64,000 bases of DNA, taken from positions 1-64,000 of the forward strand of contig NZ_JAUSMX010000032.1 of NCBI RefSeq assembly GCF_030646115.1, in the 5' to 3' direction. This stretch comes from Fluviicoccus sp. (GTDB taxonomy: Bacteria; Pseudomonadota; Gammaproteobacteria; Pseudomonadales; Moraxellaceae). The notes under the pieces are model-generated. The model searched no databases, was not told the origin of the DNA, and worked only from the letters and a program-made list of their open reading frames with translations. The translations under genes and the position numbers were made by a program. This document shows positions 42,689-50,923 of the stretch, piece after piece (position 1 is the stretch's first letter; each line of letters opens with the position of its first letter).

Positions 42689-44236
42689 TTACACCCCCTG
42701 CCGTATCAAATAATCAAACGCCCCCAAAGCCGCCTTCGCCCCATCGCCCATGGCAATGATGATCTGTTTGAACGGCGAGGTGGTGACATCCCCGGCAGCA
42801 AACACGCCCGGCAATGACGTTTGGCCGCGCGCATCCACTTCAATCTCGCCGCGCGGACTCAGCGCCAGCGTCCCCTTCAGCCAGTCGGTGTTGGGCAGCA
42901 GGCCGATCTGCACGAACACCCCCGCGAGGTCGAGCTTGTGGCTCTCGCCGCTGACACGGTCGGTATAACTCAACCCGGTCATCTTCTGGCCGTCGCCATG
43001 CACTTCAGTACTCAACGCCGAGACGATCACCGTCACGTTCGGCAGGCTGTGCAGCTTGGTTTGCAGCACTGCATCGGCGCGCAGTTTGCTGTCGAACTCG
43101 ATCAGCGTCACATGCTCCACGATCCCGGCCAGGTCAATCGCCGCTTCCACGCCGGAGTTGCCGCCGCCGATCACCGCAACGCGCTTACCCTTGAACAGCG
43201 GGCCGTCGCAGTGCGGGCAATAGGCGACACCGCGTCCGCGATACTCTTTCTCACCGGGCACATTCATCTCGCGCCAACGCGCGCCGGTGGCAATCAGGAC
43301 AGTCTTGCTGCGCAGGGTCGCGCCGTTGGCCAGCTCCACATTCACCAGCCCGTCTGCGCTTAGCTTGACCGCGCGCTGGGTGTTCATCAGGTCCACGTCG
43401 TAGGCCTTGACGTGCTGTTCCAGCGCCGCCACCAGCTTCGGGCCTTCGGTTTCCTGCACCGAGATGAAGTTTTCAATGCCCATCGTATCCATCACCTGCC
43501 CGCCGAAACGCTCGGCGACGATGCCGGTGCGGATACCCTTGCGGGCGGCGTAGATGGCGGCTGAAGCTCCGGCCGGGCCGCCGCCGACGATCAGCATGTC
43601 GTAGGGGGCCTTCTCGCTCAGTTGCGTCGCCACCCGGGCTTCCGCGCCGGTGTCGGCCTTGGCGAGGATTTCTTCCAGCGTCATGCGGCCTGCGCCGAAT
43701 TCCGCGCCGTTCAGGTGGACCGTGGGTACGGCCATGATGTTCTTCGCTTCCACTTCCTGCTGGAACAGCGCACCGTCGATCATGGTGTGGGTGATCTTCG
43801 GGTTCAGCACCGCCATCAGGTTCAGCGCCTGCACCACGTCCGGGCAGTTGTGGCAGCTCAGCGAGATATAGGTGACGAAGTTCAGCTCGGCGTCCAGCGC
43901 TTTCACCTGTTCGATCAGCGCCGCCTCCACCTTGGGCGGGTAGCCGCTGACCTGCAGCAGCGCCAGCACCAGCGAGGTGAATTCATGGCCCAGCGGGATT
44001 CCGGCGAAACGGACGCGCGCTGCTTCACCGCGCCGGGCGACGCAGAAGGAGGGCGCGCGTTCATCGGCGCCGCCGGTATGAACGACTATCTGCGTCGTCA
44101 GTTCGGCAATTTCATGCAGCAATTCCAGCATCTCGGCGGACGCCGGGCTGTTATCAAGGGTGGCGACCAGCTCGATGGGGCCGGCCAGCCGTTCCAGATA
44201 GCCTTGCAGTTGGGCTTTGAGGGTGGTGTCGAGCAT
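42689..44236 (-). CDS. ahpF: Alkyl hydroperoxide reductase subunit F
   Basis: The 515-residue flavoprotein passes electrons from NADH to AhpC. It has an N-terminal double thioredoxin-like fold with CHNC ([17 protein letters not shown], about 128). The FAD motif [20 protein letters not shown] is at about 213, and the redox CPHC lies in [14 protein letters not shown]. The NAD motif [19 protein letters not shown] and the closing [19 protein letters not shown] follow. I chose the ATG at 44236 because the earlier frame runs through a palindromic repeat. It lies downstream of ahpC with 92 bases between, filled mostly by that repeat. Confidence 0.93.
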   Translation of the reverse strand: MLDTTLKAQLQGYLERLAGPIELVATLDNSPASAEMLELLHEIAELTTQIVVHTGGADERAPSFCVARRGEAARVRFAGIPLGHEFTSLVLALLQVSGYPPKVEAALIEQVKALDAELNFVTYISLSCHNCPDVVQALNLMAVLNPKITHTMIDGALFQQEVEAKNIMAVPTVHLNGAEFGAGRMTLEEILAKADTGAEARVATQLSEKAPYDMLIVGGGPAGASAAIYAARKGIRTGIVAERFGGQVMDTMGIENFISVQETEGPKLVAALEQHVKAYDVDLMNTQRAVKLSADGLVNVELANGATLRSKTVLIATGARWREMNVPGEKEYRGRGVAYCPHCDGPLFKGKRVAVIGGGNSGVEAAIDLAGIVEHVTLIEFDSKLRADAVLQTKLHSLPNVTVIVSALSTEVHGDGQKMTGLSYTDRVSGESHKLDLAGVFVQIGLLPNTDWLKGTLALSPRGEIEVDARGQTSLPGVFAAGDVTTSPFKQIIIAMGDGAKAALGAFDYLIRQGV

Positions 44237-44271
44237 GATCGTCTCCGGGAATTTTGGGTAAAACATCCCCT

Positions 44272-44294
44272 TAGGGGCGCACTGCGTGCGCCCT
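44272..44294. repeat. GGGGCGC..GCGCCC palindromic repeat between ahpC and ahpF
   Basis: TAGGGGCGCACTGCGTGCGCC is almost identical to the copies at 18565 and 33550. Its place inside the ahpCF transcript could let it set the relative amounts of the two messages. Confidence 0.75.
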
Positions 44295-44328
44295 TGGGGG
44301 CAGAACATAGGGGGTTTTTACGTGTGGA

Positions 44329-44907
44329 TCAGATCTTCCCCACCAGATCCAGCGACGGAGCCAGCGTCTTCGCGCCTTCCTTCCACTTGGCAGGGCAGAC
44401 CTGGCCGGGGTTGGCGGCGGTGTACTGGGCGGCCTTCAGCTTGCGCAGGGTCTCGGACACGTCACGGGCGATTTCGTTGGAGTGCACTTCAGCAGTCTTG
44501 ATCACGCCGTCCGGGTTGATGACGAAGGTGCCGCGCAGCGCCAGACCGGCTTCCTGGATGTGCACGCCGAAGGCATTGGTCAGGGTGTGGGTGGGGTCGC
44601 CGACCAGCGGGAAAGTGGCCTTGCTCACGGCCGGGGAGGTTTCATGCCACACCTTGTGCGAGAAATGGGTGTCGGTGGTGACGATGTAGACTTCAGCACC
44701 GGCCTTCTGGAATTCGGCGTAGTTGTCGGCGGCGTCTTCAATTTCCGTGGGGCAATTGAAGGTGAAGGCGGCGGGCATGAAAATCAGCACAGACCATTTG
44801 CCTTTCAGGTCGGCATCGGACACGTCGATGAATTCGCCCTTGCCGTTGCGGTTGACGAAGGCGGTGGTCTTGAACGGTTGCACTTGGGTGTTGATCAAGC
44901 TGCTCAT
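44329..44907 (-). CDS. ahpC: Alkyl hydroperoxide reductase subunit C (peroxiredoxin)
   Basis: The 192-residue 2-Cys peroxiredoxin reduces peroxides. The peroxidatic Cys is in FTFNCPTE (about 50) and the resolving Cys in GQVCPAKW (about 171). The start MSSLINTQVQPFK at 44907 follows GGAG, and the 12 codons before it are out of family. The N-terminal length and VTTDTHFSHKVWHETS are typical of the AhpC group. It precedes ahpF on the same strand, and the 239-base gap upstream faces the ThDP-enzyme operon, so it must hold divergent promoters. No OxyR gene is in the window. Confidence 0.95.
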   Translation of the reverse strand: MSSLINTQVQPFKTTAFVNRNGKGEFIDVSDADLKGKWSVLIFMPAAFTFNCPTEIEDAADNYAEFQKAGAEVYIVTTDTHFSHKVWHETSPAVSKATFPLVGDPTHTLTNAFGVHIQEAGLALRGTFVINPDGVIKTAEVHSNEIARDVSETLRKLKAAQYTAANPGQVCPAKWKEGAKTLAPSLDLVGKI

Positions 44908-45146
44908 GGTGTTGCTCCATTGGGGTTTGGGGTATTTCGACAAACTCAGGATAGGGTGATCAGGGTGTGATGTAAAATTGATTATTTGTTAATTATTGAT
45001 AGTTAAAATCTATTGAATAGAGAAGGAACATTTCTTGCAATCAGCCGTTGAAGCCGGGGGGCCAAACTTCTACTCTAGGGCGCGCCATTCCCCCATATCA
45101 GCCATAAAAATCACACCGGGAGCGATTCACTCCAGGGAGAGAATCC

Positions 45147-46871
45147 ATGATCGAAAACGGCGATCTCATTCTGCATTACCTGCAACGCCTGGGCGTCAAG
45201 TATGTCTTCGGCGTACCTGGCGGCAGCATCGAGCCCTTTTATAACGCGCTGGCCCGCAGCGAGCGCCGCGGCGGGCCGCGAGCCATTGTGGCCCGCCATG
45301 AAACCGGGGCCGCGTTCATGGCCGACGGTTATGCCCGCGAAACCGGCCGCATCGGCGTCTGTTGCGCTACGGCGGGGCCGGGGGCCACCAATCTGGTGAC
45401 CGGCGTCGCCTGCGCCTATGCCGACGGCATTCCGCTGCTGGTGCTGTCCGGCCAGCCCGCCATCGAGAAATTCGGGCGCGGCGCGTTGCAGGACGGTTCC
45501 TGCACCGGCATCAACACCGTGGAAATCTTCACCCACTGCACACGCTTCAACACGCTGGTGTCGCACACCGCCCAGCTGGAGCCGAAGCTGCTGCAGGCCA
45601 TCAGCTATGCCATCAGCAACCGCCCCGGACCGGTGCATCTCAGCATTCCGCTGGACGTGATGCGCGAGACCATTGAACCCGGTGAGGACAAGGGCCAGTT
45701 GCGCGCCTTCATCAACCATGAGGTGACGCCCAGCCAGGAGGCCATGCATCTGGTGCTGAAGGAGCTGGCCGACAAGGAGAAGGTGACGGTGGTGATCGGT
45801 GAAGGGGCGGCGGGGGCCATCGACGAGATCATCGCCCTGGTGGAGTCGCGCAACTGGCTGTTCGTGACCACGCCGCGCGCCAAGGGCTTGGTCAATTGCT
45901 TCCACCACCGTTACCGGGGTGTGTTCGGCTTTGCCGGTCATGAAAGCGCCCGCGAGGCATTGCAGCCCGAGAATGCCGAGCGGGTGGTGGTGGTCGGCAC
46001 CGCGCTCGACGAAGTGTCCACCAGCGGCTGGGACACCAGCGCCATCATGTCACGCCGCCTTATCCATCTGTCCAGCAATGCCGAGCATCTTAGCCGCTCC
46101 TTCCTGGCGCGGCTGTGCATCCTCGGCTCCATCGAACTGATGCTGAAGCCCTTTGCCGAATTGCTGGAGCGCACTCCGTTGCGCAAGGGCGATGTGCTGC
46201 TGCACGACGACGACGGCCTGCCGGCGATGATTGATCTGGCCGACCGCGAAAAATGCCTCGCCGACAGTGGTCCGGTGAAGCCGCAGGCGCTGATGACCAA
46301 GGTCAGCGCCCTTTGCCCCGACGACACGCGGGTGCTGATGGACAGCGGCAACAGCTTCCTGTGGGGCATCCACTACTGGAATTGCCGGCGGCCAAAGGAC
46401 TTCAACCGTCACCGCAGCCTGTTCCACATCGGCATCGGTTTCTCGTCCATGGGCTGGGCCATCGGGGCGTCGGTGGGTGTCGCGGCCGGAGCCAAAGGCG
46501 CGCCGGTGGTCTGTTTCACCGGCGACGGCAGCATGCTGATGAGCGGGCAGGAAATCACCGTCGCCCTGCAGGAAAACCTCAATGTGCTGTTTATCGTGCT
46601 CAATGACAGCTCGCTGGGCATGGTCAAGCACGGGCAGCAGATTGGCGGGGCGGAACGGATTGGCCACGAACTGCCGAAGATCGACTTTGCGCTGATGGCG
46701 AAGGCGATGGGGGTGGAATCCTACCGCATCGAACGCTTGTCCGATCTCGATAAAATCGACATTCCCGGTATCGTTTCCCGCCCCGGTCCCTGCCTGCTGG
46801 ATGTGATCGTTGACCCCGAAGAAGTGCCGCCGATGGGCGCACGCATGAAAGTCCTGACCGGAGCGCAGTGA
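45147..46871 (+). CDS. ThDP-dependent enzyme of the acetolactate synthase superfamily
   Basis: The 574-residue enzyme has all parts of a working ThDP enzyme. The proton-relay Glu lies in IVARHETGAAFMADGYAR (about 51), followed by ATAGPGATNLVTGVACAYAD. The metal and ThDP motif is GDGSMLMSGQE through NVLFIVLNDSSLG (about 452). It lacks the features that would prove acetolactate synthase, and no small regulatory subunit gene is present. Relatives include 2-hydroxyacyl-CoA lyases, oxalyl-CoA decarboxylases and glyoxylate carboligases. The stop overlaps the next ATG (TGATG), and the two following genes encode citrate-synthase-fold proteins. A carbon-carbon-bond reaction on an acyl-CoA is a reasonable but unproven guess. 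Confidence 0.85.
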   Translation: MIENGDLILHYLQRLGVKYVFGVPGGSIEPFYNALARSERRGGPRAIVARHETGAAFMADGYARETGRIGVCCATAGPGATNLVTGVACAYADGIPLLVLSGQPAIEKFGRGALQDGSCTGINTVEIFTHCTRFNTLVSHTAQLEPKLLQAISYAISNRPGPVHLSIPLDVMRETIEPGEDKGQLRAFINHEVTPSQEAMHLVLKELADKEKVTVVIGEGAAGAIDEIIALVESRNWLFVTTPRAKGLVNCFHHRYRGVFGFAGHESAREALQPENAERVVVVGTALDEVSTSGWDTSAIMSRRLIHLSSNAEHLSRSFLARLCILGSIELMLKPFAELLERTPLRKGDVLLHDDDGLPAMIDLADREKCLADSGPVKPQALMTKVSALCPDDTRVLMDSGNSFLWGIHYWNCRRPKDFNRHRSLFHIGIGFSSMGWAIGASVGVAAGAKGAPVVCFTGDGSMLMSGQEITVALQENLNVLFIVLNDSSLGMVKHGQQIGGAERIGHELPKIDFALMAKAMGVESYRIERLSDLDKIDIPGIVSRPGPCLLDVIVDPEEVPPMGARMKVLTGAQ

Positions 46872-47704
46872 TGAGCGAAGCCACGCAACCATATATCAGC
46901 CATATCTGGGCCGAGGAAGCCGAGCCGGACAATCCTTTTGAGGCGAAGGCCTGTTACTGCCATGGTTATGACGTTTATGGCGACCTGCTGGGCAAGGCGG
47001 GATGGGCGGAATCGCTGTACCTGTTGTTTCGGGGCGAGCGCCCCTTACCGGCACATAGCCGGTTGCTGGAGCACCTGTCGGTGGCGCTGATGAATCGCGG
47101 GCCGCGTGACCACAGTGTGCGGGCGGCCATGAACGGCGGTGTCGGCGGCAGCGCGGCGGCCACCTCCCTGATGGCAGCCCTGGCGGTCGGGGCGGGGCAG
47201 TATGGCGGTGCGCACGAAGTGTTCCACGCGGTGAACCTGTGGCAGACCTGCGGGCAGGATCTGGCGGCCTGGCAGACCGGTCTGCGCGCCCTGCTCGACA
47301 ACAAGGAAGTGGATATCTGGCTGCCGGTTGAACATGCTCCCGGCTTCGAGCCCAACGGGGTGAGTTGTCCCACGCCGGTCCGGCAAACGCTGGCGGTGCT
47401 GGCGGCCCATACCGGCGACGGCGCATTGCGCTGGCTGGGCGACAACCGCGAAGAGCTGGAGGCCTTGGCCGGTTGTCCCCTGGCCATGACCGGCGTGGCC
47501 GCCGCCGCCCTGTTTGATCTGGGTTTCACGGCGGAACAGGCGGAAATGCTGTTTCTGCTGCTGCGCCTGCCGGGCGCGGCAGCCCATGCGCTGGAACAGC
47601 AGGCGCTGGGCTGGCGCAAGTTCCCCTTCATCGGTAGCCGGGTGGAGCTGGAGGATGATCCCGGCGCCATGGGCGTGCCGACTATCGAGGGCCTGGAACC
47701 ATGA
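46871..47704 (+). CDS. Short citrate-synthase-fold protein, triad apparently altered (first of two)
   Basis: The 277-residue protein resembles the short citrate synthase/citryl-CoA lyase group. MNGGVGGSAAATSLMAALAV and GAGQYGGAHEVF match the region around the first catalytic His of citrate synthase (usual form GPLHGGANE), but Tyr replaces that His. The second His loop (usually GFGH) reads PGFEPNG here. The NVDF-type Asp region reads MTGVAAAALFDLG. By eye all three catalytic residues seem lost, although the fold features such as LLRLPGAAAHALEQ remain. It may be a regulatory or scaffolding subunit, or use new chemistry. Translation is coupled on both sides. Confidence 0.65.
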   Translation: MSEATQPYISHIWAEEAEPDNPFEAKACYCHGYDVYGDLLGKAGWAESLYLLFRGERPLPAHSRLLEHLSVALMNRGPRDHSVRAAMNGGVGGSAAATSLMAALAVGAGQYGGAHEVFHAVNLWQTCGQDLAAWQTGLRALLDNKEVDIWLPVEHAPGFEPNGVSCPTPVRQTLAVLAAHTGDGALRWLGDNREELEALAGCPLAMTGVAAAALFDLGFTAEQAEMLFLLLRLPGAAAHALEQQALGWRKFPFIGSRVELEDDPGAMGVPTIEGLEP

Positions 47705-48492
47705 CATTGCAAACCCTGCTGGACCACGAAAACACCTGGCCGACCCGCATGGGCAAGGCCTTCCTCTGCGAGCGGGTCGTGATGCGCGGCAAGGACCTGC
47801 ACCACGAACTGGGTAGTTGGGACTGGTTCAAGATGTATTGTTTCAGCATCACCGGCCGTGAATTCACGGACAACCAGTTGAAGCTGCTGAACTGGATCTG
47901 GCTCGCCACCAGTTACCCGGACCCCTCCATCTGGCCCAATCATGTGGCGGCGCTGGTCGGCACGGCCCGCAGCACCAGTTCCATGGCGCTGGTGGCCGGG
48001 CTGGCGGTGTCGGAAGCTTCCATCTACGGCCGTCGTCCGGACCGCAAGGCGCAAGACTTCTTCTACCGCGCCGGGGCGGCTGTGGATCAGGGCATGACTG
48101 TCGAGGCTTTTGTTGATGAAGAAATCCGGCAGAAGAAAACGATTTACGGCTATGGCCGCCCACTGGCCCGCATCGACGAGCGCATTCCCCATACCCTGAA
48201 GCTGGTAGCCGAACTGGGGCTGGATCAGGGCCGGCATCTGGCGATTGCGCTGAAGGTGTATCACTACCTGAAGTCGACCAAGGGCTTGTCGATGAACATC
48301 GCCGCCATCAATGCGGCCTTGTCGGCTGATCTGGGGCTGAGTTCGGAGGAACACCAGTTGTTCCTGACGCTGTGCTTCGTCGCGGGGATGCCGCCTTGCT
48401 ACATTGACGCCCGCGACCGGCCGGCGGGAGCGTTCTTCCCGTTGCGTTGTGACGGCATCCGCTATGAAGGTGCGCCGCGCCGGAGTTGGTGA
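47701..48492 (+). CDS. Short citrate-synthase-fold protein, triad apparently altered (second of two)
   Basis: The 263-residue protein starts in an ATGA overlap with the previous gene. Citrate-synthase-like features are STSSMALVAGLAVSEASIYG (first His region, no His), IYGYGRPLARIDERIP (equivalent to GxGHxxYxxxDPR, with Arg in place of His) and SMNIAAINAALSADLGLS (equivalent to NxDxxxGxxxxxLG, with Ala for the Asp). The C-terminal FPLRCDGIRYEGAPRR matches the usual end of the family. So this protein too seems to lack the standard triad. With its partner it may form a heteromer resembling the two halves of a citrate-synthase dimer. Confidence 0.65.
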   Translation: MTLQTLLDHENTWPTRMGKAFLCERVVMRGKDLHHELGSWDWFKMYCFSITGREFTDNQLKLLNWIWLATSYPDPSIWPNHVAALVGTARSTSSMALVAGLAVSEASIYGRRPDRKAQDFFYRAGAAVDQGMTVEAFVDEEIRQKKTIYGYGRPLARIDERIPHTLKLVAELGLDQGRHLAIALKVYHYLKSTKGLSMNIAAINAALSADLGLSSEEHQLFLTLCFVAGMPPCYIDARDRPAGAFFPLRCDGIRYEGAPRRSW

Positions 48493-48532
48493 GGCAGGAA
48501 CGCCGGGGGCCGCCAGGCCCCGGCGTGTGTTC

Positions 48533-50698
48533 TCAGAAGCTGTAGCTGATCTCCCCGTAGACGCTGCGTCCGGCCATGGGCAGGTCCTGCGGAAAATGCG
48601 GCACGGTCAGCGGCGCAATAGGGCCGGGGCTGGGTTCGCGCACGTCCTCGTCCAGCAGGTTGCGCACCGACAGCGCCACGGACAGAGAGTTCCACAGCTG
48701 TTTGCGGCGCAGTGTGATGTCCACCGTGGTGTAGGCGTCCAACGCCGGGCGCGCATCGCCAGCGGCCCGTTTCTGCTTGCCGATCCAGGTGACTTGCGTA
48801 TCCAGCCGCCAGAACGGCGCGAAAGTCCACTCACTGCGGCCATAGGCATCCTGGCCTGGTGCTTCACCCACATCGGCCTTGGTGTTCTGGTCAGTGGACT
48901 TCTGATACGAGTAGTTCATCAGCAGCCGCAGGTCGGGAATCACGGTGTAATCCATTTCCAGCTCGATGCCCTTGCCGGTGCGCCGACCCACGTTCTGAGC
49001 CTGCGTCACCCCGCCGCCGCCGGGCACGAAATTGATCATGTCCTTGATCTGGTAATAGAACAGGTTGGCGGTGTACAGCAGGTCGGCGGCGGCATGGTGC
49101 GAGAAGGCCAGTTCATAGGTGTCAATTTTTTCCGGATTCAGGTTCGGGTTGCCCAAGGCGACCGGGTTGCTGGCCGCCGCCGACTCCACCAGCGCGGGCG
49201 CCCGGAAGGCGCTTCCGTAGAGCAGCCTGGTGGTCATCTTGTCGTTGGTGGCCCAAACCAGGGCTAGTCGGGGATTGGTGGAGTCGCCAAAGTCCGAATA
49301 ATGGTCGTAACGGACACCGGTGGTCAGCTGCCATTTGTCCGCCAGCTTCCATTCGTCCTGGATGAAAGCGTAGGTGTTGGTGCGTTGCGCTTCGGGCAGG
49401 AAGGTTTCCGCTGTGTCGCTGACATCTTCCAGTCCGCCCGGACGGGGGTTAAAGGCCACGGTGAAGTTCTTGGCTTCCGTTACTTCGTACATGTCGCCCC
49501 AGTAAAAGCCTGTCCCCAACCGCACGCGGTGGGTATCCCAGCCCTTGTAGAGGCCGCTGAGGTCAAAACGGGCGTTTTCTTCCTTGAACTCGGGGTTGCC
49601 GATGAATCCGTTCGGGAAAGCGCCGCCAAAAGCGCCCTTGGGGAACAGCACCATGTCCTCAGTCACCTGCATGGTGCCCCGGTAATAGCTGGACCGGGCT
49701 TCAAGGCCCCAGTCGGGTGTCAGGTCATTGCGGGTGTAGGTATAGTCGGCGTTGACGCGTTGGCTCAGCAGCTCTCCTTGCGGGTCCAGCGTTTGCGCCG
49801 TGCCCAGTCCGGTGCCCAGATGGTAACGCCCCTGGAAGCCGCTCCGGAACCGGGAGTGGCCGTGAACCACATCCAGTCGGGCGTCCAGCATGTCCTTGCC
49901 CATGTTGATGGGGCCGGGCGCCAGGGAGACGGCCGGTGCGCCCCCTGCTCCGTACACGGTATCCAAGGCTGTTTGCTGGTCAGCCTGCACCAAGGCCTTC
50001 CAGCCATTCGTGGTTTCCGCTTCCAGTGTCAATCCCACATCAAAGCCGCCGTAACGGCCGCCGTGTTCCATCCACACGGATTGGGTATCAAAGCTGCCGG
50101 CCCGCGCACCGGCAATGGTGTGCGGCTGGTCGTTGCCACCGTTGCTGTCGCGGATATCCTGCCCGGTCTTGGTGATGATGTTGATCACACCCGAGAAGGC
50201 GTCGGCTCCGTACAAGGCGGAACCGGGTCCGCGGATGACCTCGATCCGGGCGACCGACTTCACCGGCATGCCCGACCAGACATTGCTGCGGTTGCCGGTG
50301 AACAGGCTGGTGATGGGAATGCCGTTGATCAGCACCAGTGTCTGGGCGTTGTAGCTGGAGGTGATGCCGCGGATGTAGAACTTGGGGGCGGCAATCTGGT
50401 CGCCGCGCCCCACGTGCAGGCCCGGCACCGTTTCCAGCGCCTGGTCGATATCGGTGGCGCCCATGGCGGCGATATCGTCGGCGGTGATGACGGTGGCGAT
50501 GGCGGCGGCCTTGTCCAGCGGCGTTTCCGTACCGGAAGCGATGGTGGTGATGCGCACCTTCCCCAACTCCTCCAGCGACAGGTCCCAGAGATTGTCAGCG
50601 AAGACCGGGGCCTGCAACAGGCAGACTGCCAACGCCGGCGGGAGATGAAGGCGCATGGCACGGGCTTTTCTTGTCGTTTTCTGGCTGTTCATGTTCAT
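48533..50698 (-). CDS. TonB-dependent outer-membrane receptor (copy 1)
   Basis: The 721-residue receptor has a signal sequence (LPPALAVCLLQAPVFADNLW). A TonB-box-like region (EELGKVRITTIASGTETPLD) leads into the plug domain (ATVITADDIAAMGATDIDQA, RIEVIRGPGSALYGADAFSG), and a beta-barrel ends in GEISYSF with the terminal Phe. It takes up an unknown ligand using TonB energy. The neighbour at 50924-53038 is a close paralogue with matching N-terminal plug, so the pair arose by duplication. The gene is convergent with the ThDP and citrate-synthase-like operon. Confidence 0.92.
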   Translation of the reverse strand: MNMNSQKTTRKARAMRLHLPPALAVCLLQAPVFADNLWDLSLEELGKVRITTIASGTETPLDKAAAIATVITADDIAAMGATDIDQALETVPGLHVGRGDQIAAPKFYIRGITSSYNAQTLVLINGIPITSLFTGNRSNVWSGMPVKSVARIEVIRGPGSALYGADAFSGVINIITKTGQDIRDSNGGNDQPHTIAGARAGSFDTQSVWMEHGGRYGGFDVGLTLEAETTNGWKALVQADQQTALDTVYGAGGAPAVSLAPGPINMGKDMLDARLDVVHGHSRFRSGFQGRYHLGTGLGTAQTLDPQGELLSQRVNADYTYTRNDLTPDWGLEARSSYYRGTMQVTEDMVLFPKGAFGGAFPNGFIGNPEFKEENARFDLSGLYKGWDTHRVRLGTGFYWGDMYEVTEAKNFTVAFNPRPGGLEDVSDTAETFLPEAQRTNTYAFIQDEWKLADKWQLTTGVRYDHYSDFGDSTNPRLALVWATNDKMTTRLLYGSAFRAPALVESAAASNPVALGNPNLNPEKIDTYELAFSHHAAADLLYTANLFYYQIKDMINFVPGGGGVTQAQNVGRRTGKGIELEMDYTVIPDLRLLMNYSYQKSTDQNTKADVGEAPGQDAYGRSEWTFAPFWRLDTQVTWIGKQKRAAGDARPALDAYTTVDITLRRKQLWNSLSVALSVRNLLDEDVREPSPGPIAPLTVPHFPQDLPMAGRSVYGEISYSF

Positions 50699-50923
50699 TA
50701 CTCGGTCGCAATTTCATAGCACACGATCCGGAAGCCGGTTAGCCCGGCCGTCCCGGCAGACGCACCTCCCTGTGATGGCGAATGGTGTAGTTCGTTCCTT
50801 CTGTTGACACCGTGCAACAATGTTCGGCAAATGTGATGAAGTTCACGTTTGTTGTTGAGCATAGCCTCCCTGACAACAGGTGCAAGCTAAAAAGTCTCGA
50901 AAGTTACCGTGACCCGGCCGCTC
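50699..50923. other. 225-bp gap between tandem receptor genes
   Basis: No gene is seen. The stretch is less GC-rich than its flanks and must hold the promoter of receptor copy 1 on the minus strand. I could not fix a promoter or a Fur-like site with confidence. Confidence 0.4.

Noticed and set aside
45147-46871. Acetolactate synthase large subunit (ilvB)
   Set aside because: No regulatory subunit gene follows, and coupling to citrate-synthase-fold genes points to another reaction.
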